Source of the DNA: Vesta saturnalis
Lineage: Eukaryota; Arthropoda; Insecta; Coleoptera; Lampyridae
Direction: 5' to 3'
NCBI GenBank assembly: GCA_036346205.1
Contig: JARFJB010001172.1
Span: 1,162,001 to 1,226,000 of the forward strand
Length of the DNA stretch: 64,000 nt
Part shown: positions 8,935-20,769 of the stretch, piece by piece
Position numbering within the stretch: the stretch's first letter is position 1
How the letters are laid out: every line of letters begins with the position of its first letter
Notes under the pieces: model-generated
What the model saw: the letters and a program-made list of their open reading frames with translations, nothing else
The model's database searches: none
Told to the model about the DNA's origin: nothing
Position numbers and translations under genes: made by a program

Positions 8935-10790
8935 TTTTACAATTATTTAATATTTGAAACACTACCTTCATTTTTCGTTGGATTGTAATTATTTCTAATA
9001 CAATTTTTAATTTCTTAATTTTCTTGGAAGTATTCAATTTTTTTGGTTTGTTTACAAATCTAATTTTATCTTTATTCTTTTTGTGTCCGAATGGAAAATC
9101 AACAAGAAATATTCAATGCCCTTTAAAACAATTTTGGCTTACTTAAATACAGTATGCAATCTCTGTATGATTAAACTTTTTTTTATTTTTATTGCCTTTT
9201 TACTTAATAGTTTATTCAAGCGCTAGTCACTCACTTAACAAATTAACCCATAGGTGTACCCCGGCCGTTATTGATTAGAATTTCCATTCATCATTTTTAA
9301 TATTTAAAATTGTTAATTGGTCATTTGTGCAAAACAAAAAAACCGTTCACCAATATCATGTACTATTAAAATTTCCTTTAAGGACGATTACCACATAATT
9401 ATCATATTTTTTTAATATGATAATTATAACAAAATTTCTTTGATATAACCAAACGCCTTTTCATAGCCCGCGAACGTCAGATGACCCAGCGGACTATAAC
9501 GAAACGTCAAAAAGTAAAAACAATAAGCACAAAACTATGAGTTTATTTAAAAATATTTGCAATTCAATTATTACTAGTAGTTATGCCTGCTTTTGTATTC
9601 GATTTCATGGTAACGCACCAATACCTATTATCATAAATGAGAAATGTATTTTTTTTTACACAATTAACTTTTTTATGGTCCTACGGCGCGGCGCTTTCCT
9701 GACCTTCAGGCTAGCGCGCTCGTGCTTGAAATAGCGCCTCGGCTATAAAAACCTCATTATGCCCTTAATACATAAATAACTATTATGGTTTATTTATTTG
9801 TAAATTTTTATTTTTATTTTTGTGATAGGTGGCCAAATTTTCTTCTTATATGATTATTTGTCTACTAGTTTTAATTTTATTTTTTTTTTATAAATTTTGA
9901 TTGTTAGTTACAATCTGGTTTCAAGAGTACTTGTTGACAAAGTACTTTTTTTGTCCGTTTATGCCTAGTTTTCTGCTCAATAATACTTTTTTCTAAACCA
10001 GTGAATTTTATAATTTGTAATCAATTGTAGACAAACCACTGCTTACTGCGTGCAACAGAAGGTGCGAATAAATTAAAATCATAGTAAACGTTGATCAGTC
10101 AAAATTAGTTATTTAGAAGGGTTTTCAGAATTGCAGAAATAGTGCAAAAACTATTGTCGTCATAACATTCCAATTGTTTCTAGTTTTCTCACAAAACATG
10201 AATGTTGTACGTTTTACTAGTATTTTTTTACGTTGAAAGTGTACAAAATTTGGGTAATTTCTGTTTTGTGAAAATATTAAAAACAATTAATTGATAAAAC
10301 AAGGCTTACTACGATTTCCGAACTTTTCACAACGTTCATTGATGGTTTGCGTCACAATTGTCTACTATATCATTTTTTTATAACCATAACATGCTCAGTT
10401 TTCTAGTGCACATTTTCTTTCAGCTTTACGTAGTTTGTAACACGCATAATCTTGTGCTACTCATTATAACGGGGGATAAATTTCTATATCGGCTTGTTAT
10501 AATCCGATGGAACGACTGTGACTGGGAAGGCTTTAACCCAGCACAATCCAGCAACTAAAACTTAACAGGTAACAATAACAATTAGAGCACTTTGGGTGCG
10601 TGGTCTGCTGATTTATTATTTGTATAGACAAGTATAAATGTCGGTAAGCATAATCTGAATTATTTGTAGTAGTAAGAGCCATGAACTTTCTAAAATAAAA
10701 TTCAAAAAGTTCAAAAAGGAGTATGGATAAAGGGAAACTGGAAGAAAATATTTTCATTGGATCGTATACAAATACACAAACAAATTAAAA
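8935..10790. other. AT-rich stretch without a supported gene
   Basis: Only short chance frames are present. A GC-rich imperfect hairpin lies at about 9680-9745 (GCGCGGCGCTTTCC against GCGCGCTCGTGC and GCGCCTCGGC). GAAACGTC near 9500 has no CTGA partner upstream. Confidence 0.5.
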
Positions 10791-10792
10791 GA

Positions 10793-10930
10793 AAAAATTA
10801 AGTATCCAGTAAATAATAATTCTTCATTCAATAAACATGTAATTAAAGGGTAATCAAAAATCAAAAAAATTAAGTATCCAGTAGATAATAATTCTTCATT
10901 CAAAAACATGTAATTAAAAGGTAATCAAAC
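10793..10930. repeat. Two-copy direct tandem repeat, about 68 bp
   Basis: AATTAAGTATCCAGTAAATA...TTAAAGGGTAATCAAA at 10795 recurs near 10867 with a few substitutions and a one-base indel. Confidence 0.85.
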
Positions 10931-11482
10931 TTTTAAGTCAACTTAAACTAATGGTTTATTCAATAATAAGAATCAATGAATGTAAACTTTAGATTTTGCA
11001 TACCAACTATAATTAATGGGTTGCTAACATGAATATTAATTTAGAAAACGAGATGTCAAAAGTAATGAGATTACCGAAATTTAAGCCTGCAGAAGACAGC
11101 AACACATCAAAGTCATTCATAATTGTAAACTTCACGGTGTAGACCGTTCAGCTGAAGATCAGAGGCAATAGCGTAGCTGAAGAGTGTTATTTTACCTTAC
11201 ACAAACCGAGCTTTATGTGTAACGGTCTGTATTTAAAACTAATACTAAAAAAAAATAAATTGTTGGGTACAAGTTTCGACCTATATGAAATAAATATATA
11301 TCAGCATCACAATAACAATAAAATACCAGGAGATTTTTTATCTTATCTACCTAGCTATGAAAACAATATGCTACCGCGAAAATGTTCTTGTCAATTGTCT
11401 GTGACATTTTATAGTGTCATATCCAAGTTTGGTTCTAGTCGCTTAACATTTGTCATTTTTATATCAGTTTACTAAGGCGAAC

Positions 11483-12430
11483 ATGACTGATTTGCAACTT
11501 GAACACAGAAGTGTCATGAAGAATATCCATGAAAGAATGGAGGCATGTTATGGAGAAAATAGTTCCTCCTATTTCCAAGTCAAATATTGGTGTAAACAAA
11601 TGGGACAGGTAATCCATTCATGATGACCCAATGTGTGAAAGACCCCTGGAAGCACGAACTAACGAAATCATCAATAACGTTGAAGATGTAGTGACTGACC
11701 GCCGAGTAATACTTTCAATTGTTGGTCGAGAAATAGGAATCAAAAACCAGTGTTTTTAAAGTTTTACATGAAGATTTGGGAATCATCAAAGTGTCAGCAC
11801 GATGGATTCCCAAGCAGAACAAAAAACTGTGTAAACGACTTTCCGAGGAGAAACTGACTGCTTGATCCCAAGATAAAGACTTTTCTGTAGAATGGGTAAC
11901 TGGGGATGAGACTTGGATACCCCATTGAGACCTTGCGACTGAACAAAAATTCATGCACTACCAAAGAAGGCAAAGACGCGATTTTCTGTAGGAAAAGAGA
12001 TGGCCACAATTCGCTGGGACATTGAGGGGATTTTCATAATTGAGTGCATGCCAAAAGGTACTACAACAACGAGGAATGTCTACAAGGACACGACTAAGAA
12101 CATGTAAGCGGCTATACACGAAAAAAGATCCTACAATTGTGCTCCGAAACTTTGCTTCTGGACAACTGCAGGGTGCATAATGCACTAATTGTTCAAGAAG
12201 TAATCGATGAATAAGGATTTAAGGAATTACAATATTTAACTTACAGTCCCAACCTCTCCTCCTGTAACTATTATCTGTTTTCAAAACTCAAAAATCAACT
12301 CAAATCAGGGCAAGGCTTTTACTTGTCGTACTTTGCAGAATTACCAAGATAATTTTTTTCGAAGGCGTAGCGCTATTAGCAAAACGTTAGAATAAGTGTG
12401 TTACTGTTCTTACGCTGAAAAATAAAATTT
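11483..12430 (+). pseudogene. mariner (DD34D-type) transposase relic
   Basis: An ATG at 11483 opens MTDLQLEHRSVMKN, then IHERMEACYGENS and YFQVKYWCKQ, the N-terminal helix-turn-helix region of mariner transposases. Later frames give ARWIPKQNKKLCKR, VTGDETWI (first catalytic D), LLDNCRVHNA (second D) and SPNLSSCNYYLF. By my count 34 residues separate the second D from the third catalytic position, which reads N instead of D. Many stops and frameshifts are present, so it is dead. Terminal repeats were not found, and an AATAAA lies near 12420. Confidence 0.8.
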
Positions 12431-12499
12431 TATTCTTTGCTTTGTACTTAGCCTGTAAGTCATCACTCTTCTAATCTTTTTTCATATTAACCTCAATCA

Positions 12500-13080
12500 C
12501 CGCCGAGTGGATCTCAGAGACTAAATTTACCGACCGCTTTTAAACTCGCATCTTGGATGGAGCCCCGTCTTCTAAAAGGTGCTCTACGCTACCGACTACC
12601 TGGAGTGGTACCTCCGCATCTCGACAGAATTCAAGCTGTTGTCAACAGATTCAGTCGTGAGCACGTCATGTGGAACTGGGTAACATTTGATTTCTGCCAG
12701 TGAATATACCACGCATTTTAGTCAAAATTGAATAGTGACCTTTTCGTCACTAACAGTACAACCAAATTTTGGATTAAAGTGTTTGTTGTGCATTTTTGAT
12801 TTTTCTTTATCAAAAAGTTCTGTAACCGCAACGCCCATTTGCTGTTTTTAAAATGGCGGCGGAAATGTAGAAAGCAATATAATTGTACCGATCTCTCAAC
12901 TCATTTTGGAGAACGAACGTTCCTTCATAACGTTGACTATTGGTATCGTAAAAACAGTAATTACTTCCCACAAATATAAGGACACCCTGTGTAATCACTG
13001 AAAATTACGAAAAGTATCATCCTCGTGTACCTGAATGATGTTGGTTAATATATATTAAATTCGTTTTCGATTAAAGTAAA
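12500..13080. other. Unassigned, with a CACCCTG-type transposon end
   Basis: GGACACCCTGTGTAATCA near 12980 is the inner side of a CAGGGTG-type terminus on the minus strand. A short plus-strand frame near 12560-12700 (RIQAVVNRFSREHV) is not recognised. The other end of the element was not located. Confidence 0.35.
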
Positions 13081-13179
13081 TTAATATTAAAATAATAATA
13101 GTTACGTTGATTCACTGCACTAACTTTCTAGTGCGTTCAGTACGAACTTTGTTTCCGTATGGTATGAAATAATATGGTA

Positions 13180-13183
<4 letters not shown>

Positions 13184-13219
<36 letters not shown>
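13184..13219. repeat. (TA)n microsatellite at left flank of the DD41D element
   Basis: TA dinucleotides run directly into the terminal CAGGGTGATTG. Confidence 0.95.
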
Positions 13220-13222
<3 letters not shown>

Positions 13223-15812
13223 GGTGATTGATTAGTGCGACAAAGTTCAGTATCTTCTATGTCCTTCGAAGTATCAAAGCAAACGTTACGGGAGATTATA
13301 GCTATCATTAAGCTTCATATTTTAAAATTAGTTACAATGTTATAGGGTGTTCTATAACACCGTGCCACACCAAAGTTAAATTTTTTTAAACGAAACACCC
13401 TATATTTTAATTTAAATTTGAAATCCGCTTCACTTTCTCATTACAAAAATATATACTTGTAATATGTTATACAGGGTATTTAAAAAGTTATAACCACTTT
13501 TCCATCAAAATCGTAATAAGCTCACCGCCCTGTATAATTTCAAAGGGCTACGAGAACAATGATCTGTTGCAGCCGTAGCTTTTTAATAATTGTCAAATTT
13601 AATAAAAATTATTGAGTTTGTGAATATTCGTTTAATTGATTACAGGGTGAGTCAAAACATCAATTCATAATTCTCTCAGTTTTTTTCAAATGGATCAACC
13701 TGTATTTTATATCACTATCGAAAAGTACTATTGTTTTACTTATATTTTTGTTAAGCATTCCCTATGCCCAAAATGATTAGTTTTTGAGATATTTTCATCT
13801 TTATATGCAAAGTATTAATTATGTGTCTAAATGTTTGCCAATTATGAGTTGGCCATGATTTATTTGTCAAAAACTGACAGTTTACTATTATTGTCTGTGA
13901 ATATAGTGGTCAAATACGAATACAGGAATAAAAACAAGTATACTACAAACAAATTTTACAAAAAATTACAATTACGAACAAATAAAACCAATACTAATTT
14001 CCTAAACTACAATAAAAGTTAATTACAAAAGATGTTCAAAATGACCTCCCAAGACATATGTGCATGCCTGAAAACGATAATTGAAAGAGTTACTAACATT
14101 ACTAAGCATTTGTACACTGACATTTTGAAATTCATTTATTATTCTTTCCTTCATGTTATCTCTTGTTGTCGAAGGTGTTTTATAAACTTCATTCTTAATG
14201 TAACCCCAAAAAAATGAGTCCATTTTATTGAATTCTGGTGACCTGGGTGGCCATCGCACTGGTCCACCTCTTCCGATCCATTTTCCAGGATACTGGTCAT
14301 CAAGTTCACCTTGAATTAAAAGATTATGGTGTACAGGAGAACCGTCATGTAAAAACCACATTTGCTGGCGAATACGAACTGGAACCTCTTCCAGTAATAC
14401 AGGTAAGTGATTTACTAAAAAATCTAAATACATCTCAGCATTTAAATGATCTTCAAAAAAATATAGCCCTACGACATAGTTACCAACAATACCTCCCCAA
14501 ACATTTAACGACCATCTGGTTTGACTATGTGTAATTATGTGGTATGGATTAGTTGTGGAATAATAGTAAAAGTTGTGCCTGTTAACACAACCATTTCGAT
14601 GAAATGTAGCTTCATCTCCGAACAATACATAGTCAAAAAAGTCTCTCTGTTGATTAACCTTTTGTAGGGCACATTCACAAAATGCTAATCTCTTCTCAAA
14701 ATCATTATCTGTTAATTCCTGATGCAATTGAATGTAATAAGGGTGCATTTTGTTTTTACACAGAATTGTTTGCACACAATAGTAACTGTTGTTGTTCTTT
14801 AGAAATACTCCTTATACTTGTATGTGGGTTTTCTGTAACTGCCAACAACACATTCATTTCGTTTTCCTCTGTCACAGTAGTATTTGTTCGTTCATGCTTT
14901 TCATAGTTAACTGAACCAGTTCGGTTAAACCGATCCATCAATCTTTCTAAACTTGATTTTGTAGGTTGTCGCCTCTCAGGAAAACGTTCAAAATAAACTC
15001 TTTTTGAAAGCAATGCATTTTTATTGCATTCTCCCAATATCCATATCATATCTAGCATTTCATCACGAGTAAAATTCATTTTTGCCCTATTTTAGATTTT
15101 TTAAATTATAAACAAATTTACCACAACAATCAATTAACAGACAATAATGGTAAACTGTCAGTTTTTAACAAATAAATCATGGCCAACTCATAATTGGCAA
15201 ACATTTAGACACATAATTAATACTTTGCATATAAAAATGAAAATATCTCAAAAACTAATAATTTTGGGCATAGGGAATGCTTAACAAAAATATAAGTAAA
15301 ACAATAGTACTTTTCGATAGTGATATAAAATACAGGTTGATCCATTTGAAAAACTGAGAAAATAATGAATTGATGTTTTGACTCACCCTGTAATCAATTA
15401 AACGAATATTCACAAACTCAATCATTTTTGTAAAATTTGACAATTATTAAAAAGCTACGGCTGCAACAGATCATTGTTCTTGTAGCCCTTTGAAATTATA
15501 CAGGGCGGTGAACTTGTTACGATTTTCATGGAAAAGTGGTTATAACTTTTTAAATACCCTGTATAACATATTACAAGTATATATTTTTGTAATGAGGAAG
15601 TGAAGCGGATTTCAAATTTAAATTAAATATAAGGTGTTTCGTTTAAAAAAATTTAACTTTGGTGTGGCACGGCGTTGTGGAACACCCTGTAACATTGTAA
15701 CTAATTTTAAAATATGAAGCTTAATGATGGCTATAATCTACCGTAACGTTTGCTTTGATACTTCGAAGGACATAGAAGACACTGAACATTATCGCACTAA
15801 TCAATCACCCTG
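13220..15812. mobile_element. 2.6-kb rosa-like (DD41D) IS630-Tc1-mariner element with about 680-bp inverted repeats
   Basis: The left end CAGGGTGATTGATTAGTGCG and the right end CGCACTAATCAATCACCCTG are inverted, and TA dinucleotides flank both. The arms (13220-13898 and 15137-15812) match almost throughout, for example CATGATTTATTTGTCAAAAA near 13856 and its mirror near 15165. The arms contain further internal TACAGGGTG and ACCCTGTA boundaries, so they look assembled from nested MITEs. The only gene is the minus-strand transposase between the arms. Confidence 0.92.
14023..15079 (-). pseudogene. DD41D transposase (rosa-like), one frameshift
   Basis: The N-terminal frame (15079-14756) starts MNFTRDEMLDMIW, then GECNKNALLSKRVYFERFPE, a helix-turn-helix pair of the IS630-type. 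The C-terminal frame (14775-14023) has LFGDEATFHRNG (first D), WFLHDGSPVHHN (second D) and SPEFNKMDSFFWGYIKNEVY (third D). I count 41 residues between the second and third D. The frames are joined through a CAA-rich stretch near 14775-14790 where a slip of one base broke the gene. Apart from this the protein looks complete at about 350 residues with all three acidic residues, so it is the best preserved transposase here and probably a recent arrival. Confidence 0.88.

Positions 15813-15814
<2 letters not shown>

Positions 15815-15863
<49 letters not shown>
15815..15863. repeat. (TA)n microsatellite between two elements
   Basis: It fills the space between the right end of the DD41D element and the left end of the next MITE, whose terminal CAGGGTG is missing on this side. 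Confidence 0.95.
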
Positions 15864-15866
<3 letters not shown>

Positions 15867-16515
15867 TCAAAAGTCTGGAACAAAATTCATAATTTCCAAA
15901 ATAATTATTGTTGGAGAAATCTCTCACAAAGATTGATTTTTATTTTTTGTTGGTCATATTTGAGCATAAAAAATGTATACCAAAAACTCAAGATGGCGGC
16001 CACGCGCCATTTTGTAAAAAAAAAATTAAATGGCAATTGGGGTCATGTGGCACATCGTTGGAAAGCTCTTAAAAATAGGAATTCAAATCCACAAATTTTA
16101 AAACAATCGATTAAGGTATAACAAAACGGCGACCTTTTCAATGCGTCACTTTTTTCCTCTGAACGTCACCGGTGATCATTAGCTGAATTATCATACGTCT
16201 GTTGCAGAAATAAAATTAGCTTTTTTGAAATTCGAATTTTTTTTAAAATTTGTTATGCGTCCCAGAAAGGAAAAGTGGCGTATTGAAAAGGTCGCCATTT
16301 TGTAACACCTTGATCGATTATTTTAAAATTTGGGGTTTGAATTCCCATTGTTAAGAGCTTTCCAACAATGTACCACATAGCCCCCCCCTTTCCATTAATT
16401 TTTTTTTGCTAAAATGTGCCCAACAAAAAATAAAAATTGACATGTGCGAGAAATTTTTACAAAAATAATTATTTTGGAAATCATAAATTTTATTCCAGAC
16501 CTTTGGACCACCCTG
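15863..16515. mobile_element. Fold-back MITE, about 650 bp
   Basis: The arms pair almost to the centre. CTGGAACAAAATTCATAATT near 15876 is mirrored by AATCATAAATTTTATTCCAG near 16480, and GGCGACCTTTTCAATGCGTC near 16129 is mirrored near 16275. The right end is TGGACCACCCTG followed by TA; the left terminus is eroded into the TA repeat. No coding potential. Confidence 0.88.
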
Positions 16516-16633
16516 TATAATAAAAGTGGAAGATATATATGACTTTGCATTAAACAAGGTAAGTAATTTAGCATATTTATATCCATTAGGTAAGGTATTA
16601 CAAGAAGAGCATGTACTATTTACGAGTACTTAC

Positions 16634-16751
16634 TGGAAACCTGTTAAAATATTAAGCAGAGACGTTTTTCCAGCTCCTGATGGACCCATAATGGCAGTAA
16701 GTTCTCCTGATTTAAACTTTCCGGAAACTCCATTAAGTATTTGCCTTTTTC
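16634..16751 (-). CDS. Exon of an ABCG-family (White-type half) transporter, Walker A exon
   Basis: On the minus strand a polypyrimidine acceptor (CCGTTTTTGTTGCAG) is followed by an open exon encoding KRQILNGVSGKFKSGELTAI and then MGPSGAGKTSLLNILTGF. It ends at the donor CA|GTAAGTACT (GT at 16633). GPSGAGKT is the Walker A P-loop of the nucleotide-binding domain, and the sequence around it is typical of ABCG1/ABCG4-like half transporters, which export lipids or sterols. The exon is 118 bp with no stop or frameshift and good splice signals, so it looks functional, unlike its surroundings. Neighbouring exons were not found. The intron on its 3' side must contain the MITE and the DD41D element if the gene continues. 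Confidence 0.82.
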
Positions 16752-17149
16752 CTGCAACAAAAACGGTTTTAGAAGGGTTTGTCATAATTAATACAGAACA
16801 ACCGATTACCATGTAGTATGCCACAAGCATTTACGCTTAATTTTTTTAAATAATTCATACAACGTGATTTAATTCATGTGCCTAGCTTTCTAGCGTTTCT
16901 GTAAGTATGATTTTTTTTTAATTTTTAATTAACCATGGTCTAATGCAATACTAATTATACTAAATGTTTGTTTCCATGTGTAGCATATTAATACGAAGAT
17001 CTTTTAACTAAACATTATGGCAATTTATGTTCCTACTTTTTTTAATTATTTATAATTGTTATAATTACAAATAACTGCACACAAAAGCAAAACTTGCTAG
17101 GCTTAATTTGAGTTAAATGTTTACCGAAAAAATGACATTCAAACTACTC

Positions 17150-17466
17150 CTACAGCCGCAACGGTTACGTAACACTCCGTTGTTCTGAGCCGGGCTGATG
17201 ACGTCGCGAAGGAGGAATTCGCCACGGGCGCGAACGGCCTAGGGGCGCAAAATGTGAAATTTTCCATTAAAAATAATGACTTTCTTGACTACAAGCGCTA
17301 TATTTCAGAGTGGCAACGTTGGGCGACAAGCACCAAAGATTACGCAACAAAGTCCCAGAAAATGACACGTGACACGACTCGGTAATTCTGACCTAATCGG
17401 TTGCTGGACAACGCGAAGTGCACACTCGTCTCATCTATTCGTGTTTCGATTAGTCAGACATCGCAG
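17150..17466 (+). promoter_or_regulatory. CpG-rich promoter and non-coding first exon candidate
   Basis: A locally GC- and CpG-rich block contains TGATGACGTCGCGAAGG (CRE-like TGACGTC), GGGCGCGAACGGCC and GACACGTGACACGAC (E-box). It ends TTAGTCAGACATCGCAG|GTGAGTATT, an excellent 5' splice donor (GT at 17467). TTAGTC/TCAGTY-like initiator words lie just upstream. No coding frame is apparent. The ABCG exon lies 400 bp away on the opposite strand, so the block could also serve that gene. The downstream exon was not found in the window. Confidence 0.45.
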
Positions 17467-17785
17467 GTGAGTATTGCTTCCATAAATAATGGGAACTCGT
17501 TTTATTTGTGTGATGTGTTATTCTTTTATTGTCTTATCGCGGCTGTAAATTATCCGTGTTAGAAAATAGTTTTCAATCAGGTATGTTTGACTTATTGAAT
17601 TAATCACTGGATAACTATCCGAGCCAATTTTCTGCGCCAAGTCATATTAGGTGTCTATCTTCATAATTTTACAAAGACACCGATATTGATGAACATTACA
17701 AATAGCTTCTTTATCTTAAAACATATAAATGTAAAAATTTTAGCCGGCTCTTGAAAATAAACATGTTATTTCTTTTATTTTATTT

Positions 17786-17945
17786 AGAATTTACATCAGT
17801 TCTACATACATAAAAACAAAATTTACATCGATTGGGGCTTGAACCTTGATGGCGCAGTTGGTTAGCGCGGTACTCTAGCAAAGTACAGGTCGTAGGTTCA
17901 AACTCTACTCGAGGTAAACTTTTTATTTATGTATTTAATAAAATT
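17786..17945 (+). mobile_element. tRNA-derived SINE, full-length copy
   Basis: The head GATTGGGGCTTGAACCTTGA leads into the A box TGGCGCAGTTGG and an anticodon arm GTACT-CTAGCAA-AGTAC. The B box is GGTTCAAACTC, and an acceptor-like TCGAGG precedes the tail TAAACTTTTTATTTATG. The anticodon loop would read AGC (alanine-like). The upstream leader TTACATCAGTTCTACATA is shared with the copies at 143 and 430, so the unit is longer than a tRNA and is a SINE, not a tRNA gene. Confidence 0.8.
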
Positions 17946-18194
17946 AATGTTATTTCATATTCAAAAAGTGCACTTTATCTTGTCTTATTACAGTTTTTAA
18001 TTGTTAATTACTGTTGAAATTGAAATATGTATGAGCGGAGAATAATTTTTGAATTTTTGTGTGTTTTGATCTCGGTTATGGTCCTTGTTGAAGCTTTTCT
18101 GAAAATTTCGTCGAAATTGGTGTCATTGTAAAGAGCCGAATATTTTCCGTCATATTCTACATGATGAATTTTATTTTTAGTTAGTTATAACCAA

Positions 18195-19300
18195 ATGAAA
18201 TACCTCCGAAAAAACCATAACAGTAATTCAACGAAGGACCCCCCATATTGCAGGAAGTATTCCTTCTCCTTCTTCAAGAAGTACCGAACGAATACAAATG
18301 AACAATACCATTTCGGATGATTCAGACAAAGAAATTCTTTCAAAGAATCAGGAGTTACTGAGAAACCACTTAAAGCAGTTGATTTCAATTACCCTACAAC
18401 ATGGCGGATTACGGAAAATAATATCAAAATATTCGTTGACCGAGAACCTGAATTAGGCGATGATCTCGATTTTTAAAATAAAATTTACATTGGAGAAAAA
18501 AGAAAATAGAGCCATTAATTTTCTAGATTTAAAGATAAACATGAATACACAGAACAAGTTTGAGTTCTTCATATTCTGAAAATCTACTCGTACAGACATT
18601 GCAATTCCAAACGATTTATATCACCATAAAATACATAAGTTAGCTGCATACAGATCATTATTACATAGAGCAACATTTTCATTAAACCAAATAAATTTCA
18701 ATAATGGAATATCAATTATAAAACAAGTACACAAGCGAATGGTTACATTTCAAATATACCTGACACTTTAATTAACAATCAATAGTACAAATTATCCGTC
18801 AATAACATTTACCCAGTTAACTCACAACCGACAAAGAATAAATTCATATTATTTTCATCATTTGGAAAAATACCAGAAAAAGTAGCTCACATATTATAAA
18901 AGAACAAGAAACACAAGTAGATCTAAAAACTAATAACAATTTTGTTACATGTTTATTTAATGCTAAAGATTCAACTAACGACATTTTGAAGTCGGGTATT
19001 TATAAATTGAACTCAGTATTCAGTAATACGGTTTAAATTGAACAGACACTTAGGGACACTGATATTAGATACTACGAACACATTAGATGTTACAAATATA
19101 AACACACAAACAAATCAAATTATGCCAAACATTTCACCTTATGACTCCACAAAACAATATTAAATGTTTTTTAATAAAAAAGACAAATTGAATGTTTTGG
19201 AAGCGTTCGAAATTTATGAATATAAACAGAAAGCGCCCTTAATGAACGAACAGGTTGATTTTATAGACTCACCTTTAGCAGAAATTTAAAATATAATATT
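18195..19300 (+). pseudogene. Penelope-like element ORF relic
   Basis: Scattered frames read RAINFLDLKINMN, then STRTDIAIPND and HHKIHKLAAYRSLLHRATFS. These correspond to the region after the RT palm of PLEs. Further on come DILKSGIYKLN (start of the GIY-YIG-like domain), KLNVLEAFEIYEYKQKAPLM and NEQVDF near 19190-19260. Stops interrupt almost every 50 codons and the YVDD box was not found, so this is an old, truncated insertion of a different PLE lineage from the copy at 23.8 kb. Confidence 0.6.
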
Positions 19301-19710
19301 ACAATTTACATCAAGTTTGATGTTTTAGCTTAATGATTTGTTACCATAACTACTTGTTATACTTGTTTACTTATATAGTTTCTCTTGATAATGATATATG
19401 TTGTATTGATACGCGGTAAGAAATAAATACTGATATAAAACATTGTGGAATTATATTTGAAAATTAGTGCTATTAATTATGTAATTTCACGAAGTAAGGT
19501 TAAAGAATATAAATTTAACTTTAATAATACTGTGACTTTTGGATGATATAAACATCACATTTGTCTAAAAAGTATTACATCTAACTTTTCTAGAATGTAT
19601 AATCGTTTCCATAATATGTTAAACATTTTCAAAGGAAGTATCTCAATAACGGTTAAACTTGACAAAGTTGACTTAATTTTGTACATGCAATCGACAATTG
19701 CTTTAAGATA

Positions 19711-20136
19711 CAGGGTACTCCATTAAAAAAACATAACTTTGATGACACATAAATTAGTAATGCTCTGTACATTTCAAAATGATTTTAACAAGGCGATCCT
19801 TTAGTCTGTACACTCCGTACTGTTGAGATAAGGATAACAGCATGGAGACCTCGGAAACGGTAGGAGAAACAAGGTCGTTTAAATTAGAAGGTTACGTAAT
19901 TTGCTACCTGATTAAATATAATTTAAAAATTTTAAAAATTCCGATTACGAAATTTAACAAAATCGTTTTTATTTTTTATAGGCTTTATTTTAAGAGATAT
20001 AAAAAAATAAAAACATTTTACCATTCCCACTTTTAACGCTCTATAACATGATGCATAAATATTTTAAATCCGACGTACGTCTCTGGGATATCATCAACTC
20101 TTTTTTTTTATATGGACCGAAAAAAATTACACCCTG
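19711..20136. mobile_element. CAGGGTA/CACCCTG-ended MITE, about 426 bp
   Basis: It starts TA-CAGGGTACTCC and ends ATTACACCCTG-TA. Inverted similarity is weak beyond the first 10 bases. The open frame inside (19842-20036) is AT-rich and not recognised. Confidence 0.5.
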
Positions 20137-20769
20137 TATGTGATAGCTTTTTTTCATAACAATTACAATTATGTCTCAACATAGTACTTTAAACTGTGTA
20201 AATGTAAAAAAAACTCGATTTTAAGAGTTTTAGCAACGTTGCCGCATTTATTTACTAAATTGACAATTTTTATAATTTCTTTGGATACAAGAAATTTAAA
20301 AACTGACATACATTGATTGTGTTACCTATATAGTCAAAAGTAAAGAGGCTCTATTATTGCACTAAATACTTTTTTATTCAGGTGTTCATTCTCAAAGTGG
20401 GTGTTATAAAATTAATAGATCAACCAACCTGTGGCACTCGAAACTATTCGGAAACACGTTAAAAATAGAAAAAATTAGATACATAATTTTTCTTCCATTA
20501 GAACAAAAATTGTACGCCAATAACGGCCATCTTTCTCATTAACATCACTAATTTGTCAATAATGCAGAATTTGTCCAGGTAGGCGCTGAAAAAACAATTT
20601 TAACCAATTGACGTAAACAGTTCCTTTTTTTAACTCGGCGTATTTGTTATTTATTGTTTAATATTAATAGTTTTGAATATTAAGCGTTGTTTGTAATTTA
20701 GTTGTGTAGTAATTTAGTATAGTATAATTTTCTTTAAATATTTTCGTAATGGGATTGTTTTTTTTTCAT

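Noticed and set aside
9490..9530. Hammerhead-like GAAACGTC near 9514
   Set aside because: No CTGANGA upstream; the sequence reads GTCAGATGACCC instead.
14032..14906. Plus-strand frames across the DD41D transposase
   Set aside because: Shadows of the minus-strand transposase, which contains the DDD motifs.
17826..17930. tRNA-Ala(AGC) gene
   Set aside because: The anticodon arm is perfect, but the acceptor 5' strand is mismatched and the leader and tail are shared with other dispersed copies, so a SINE is the better call.
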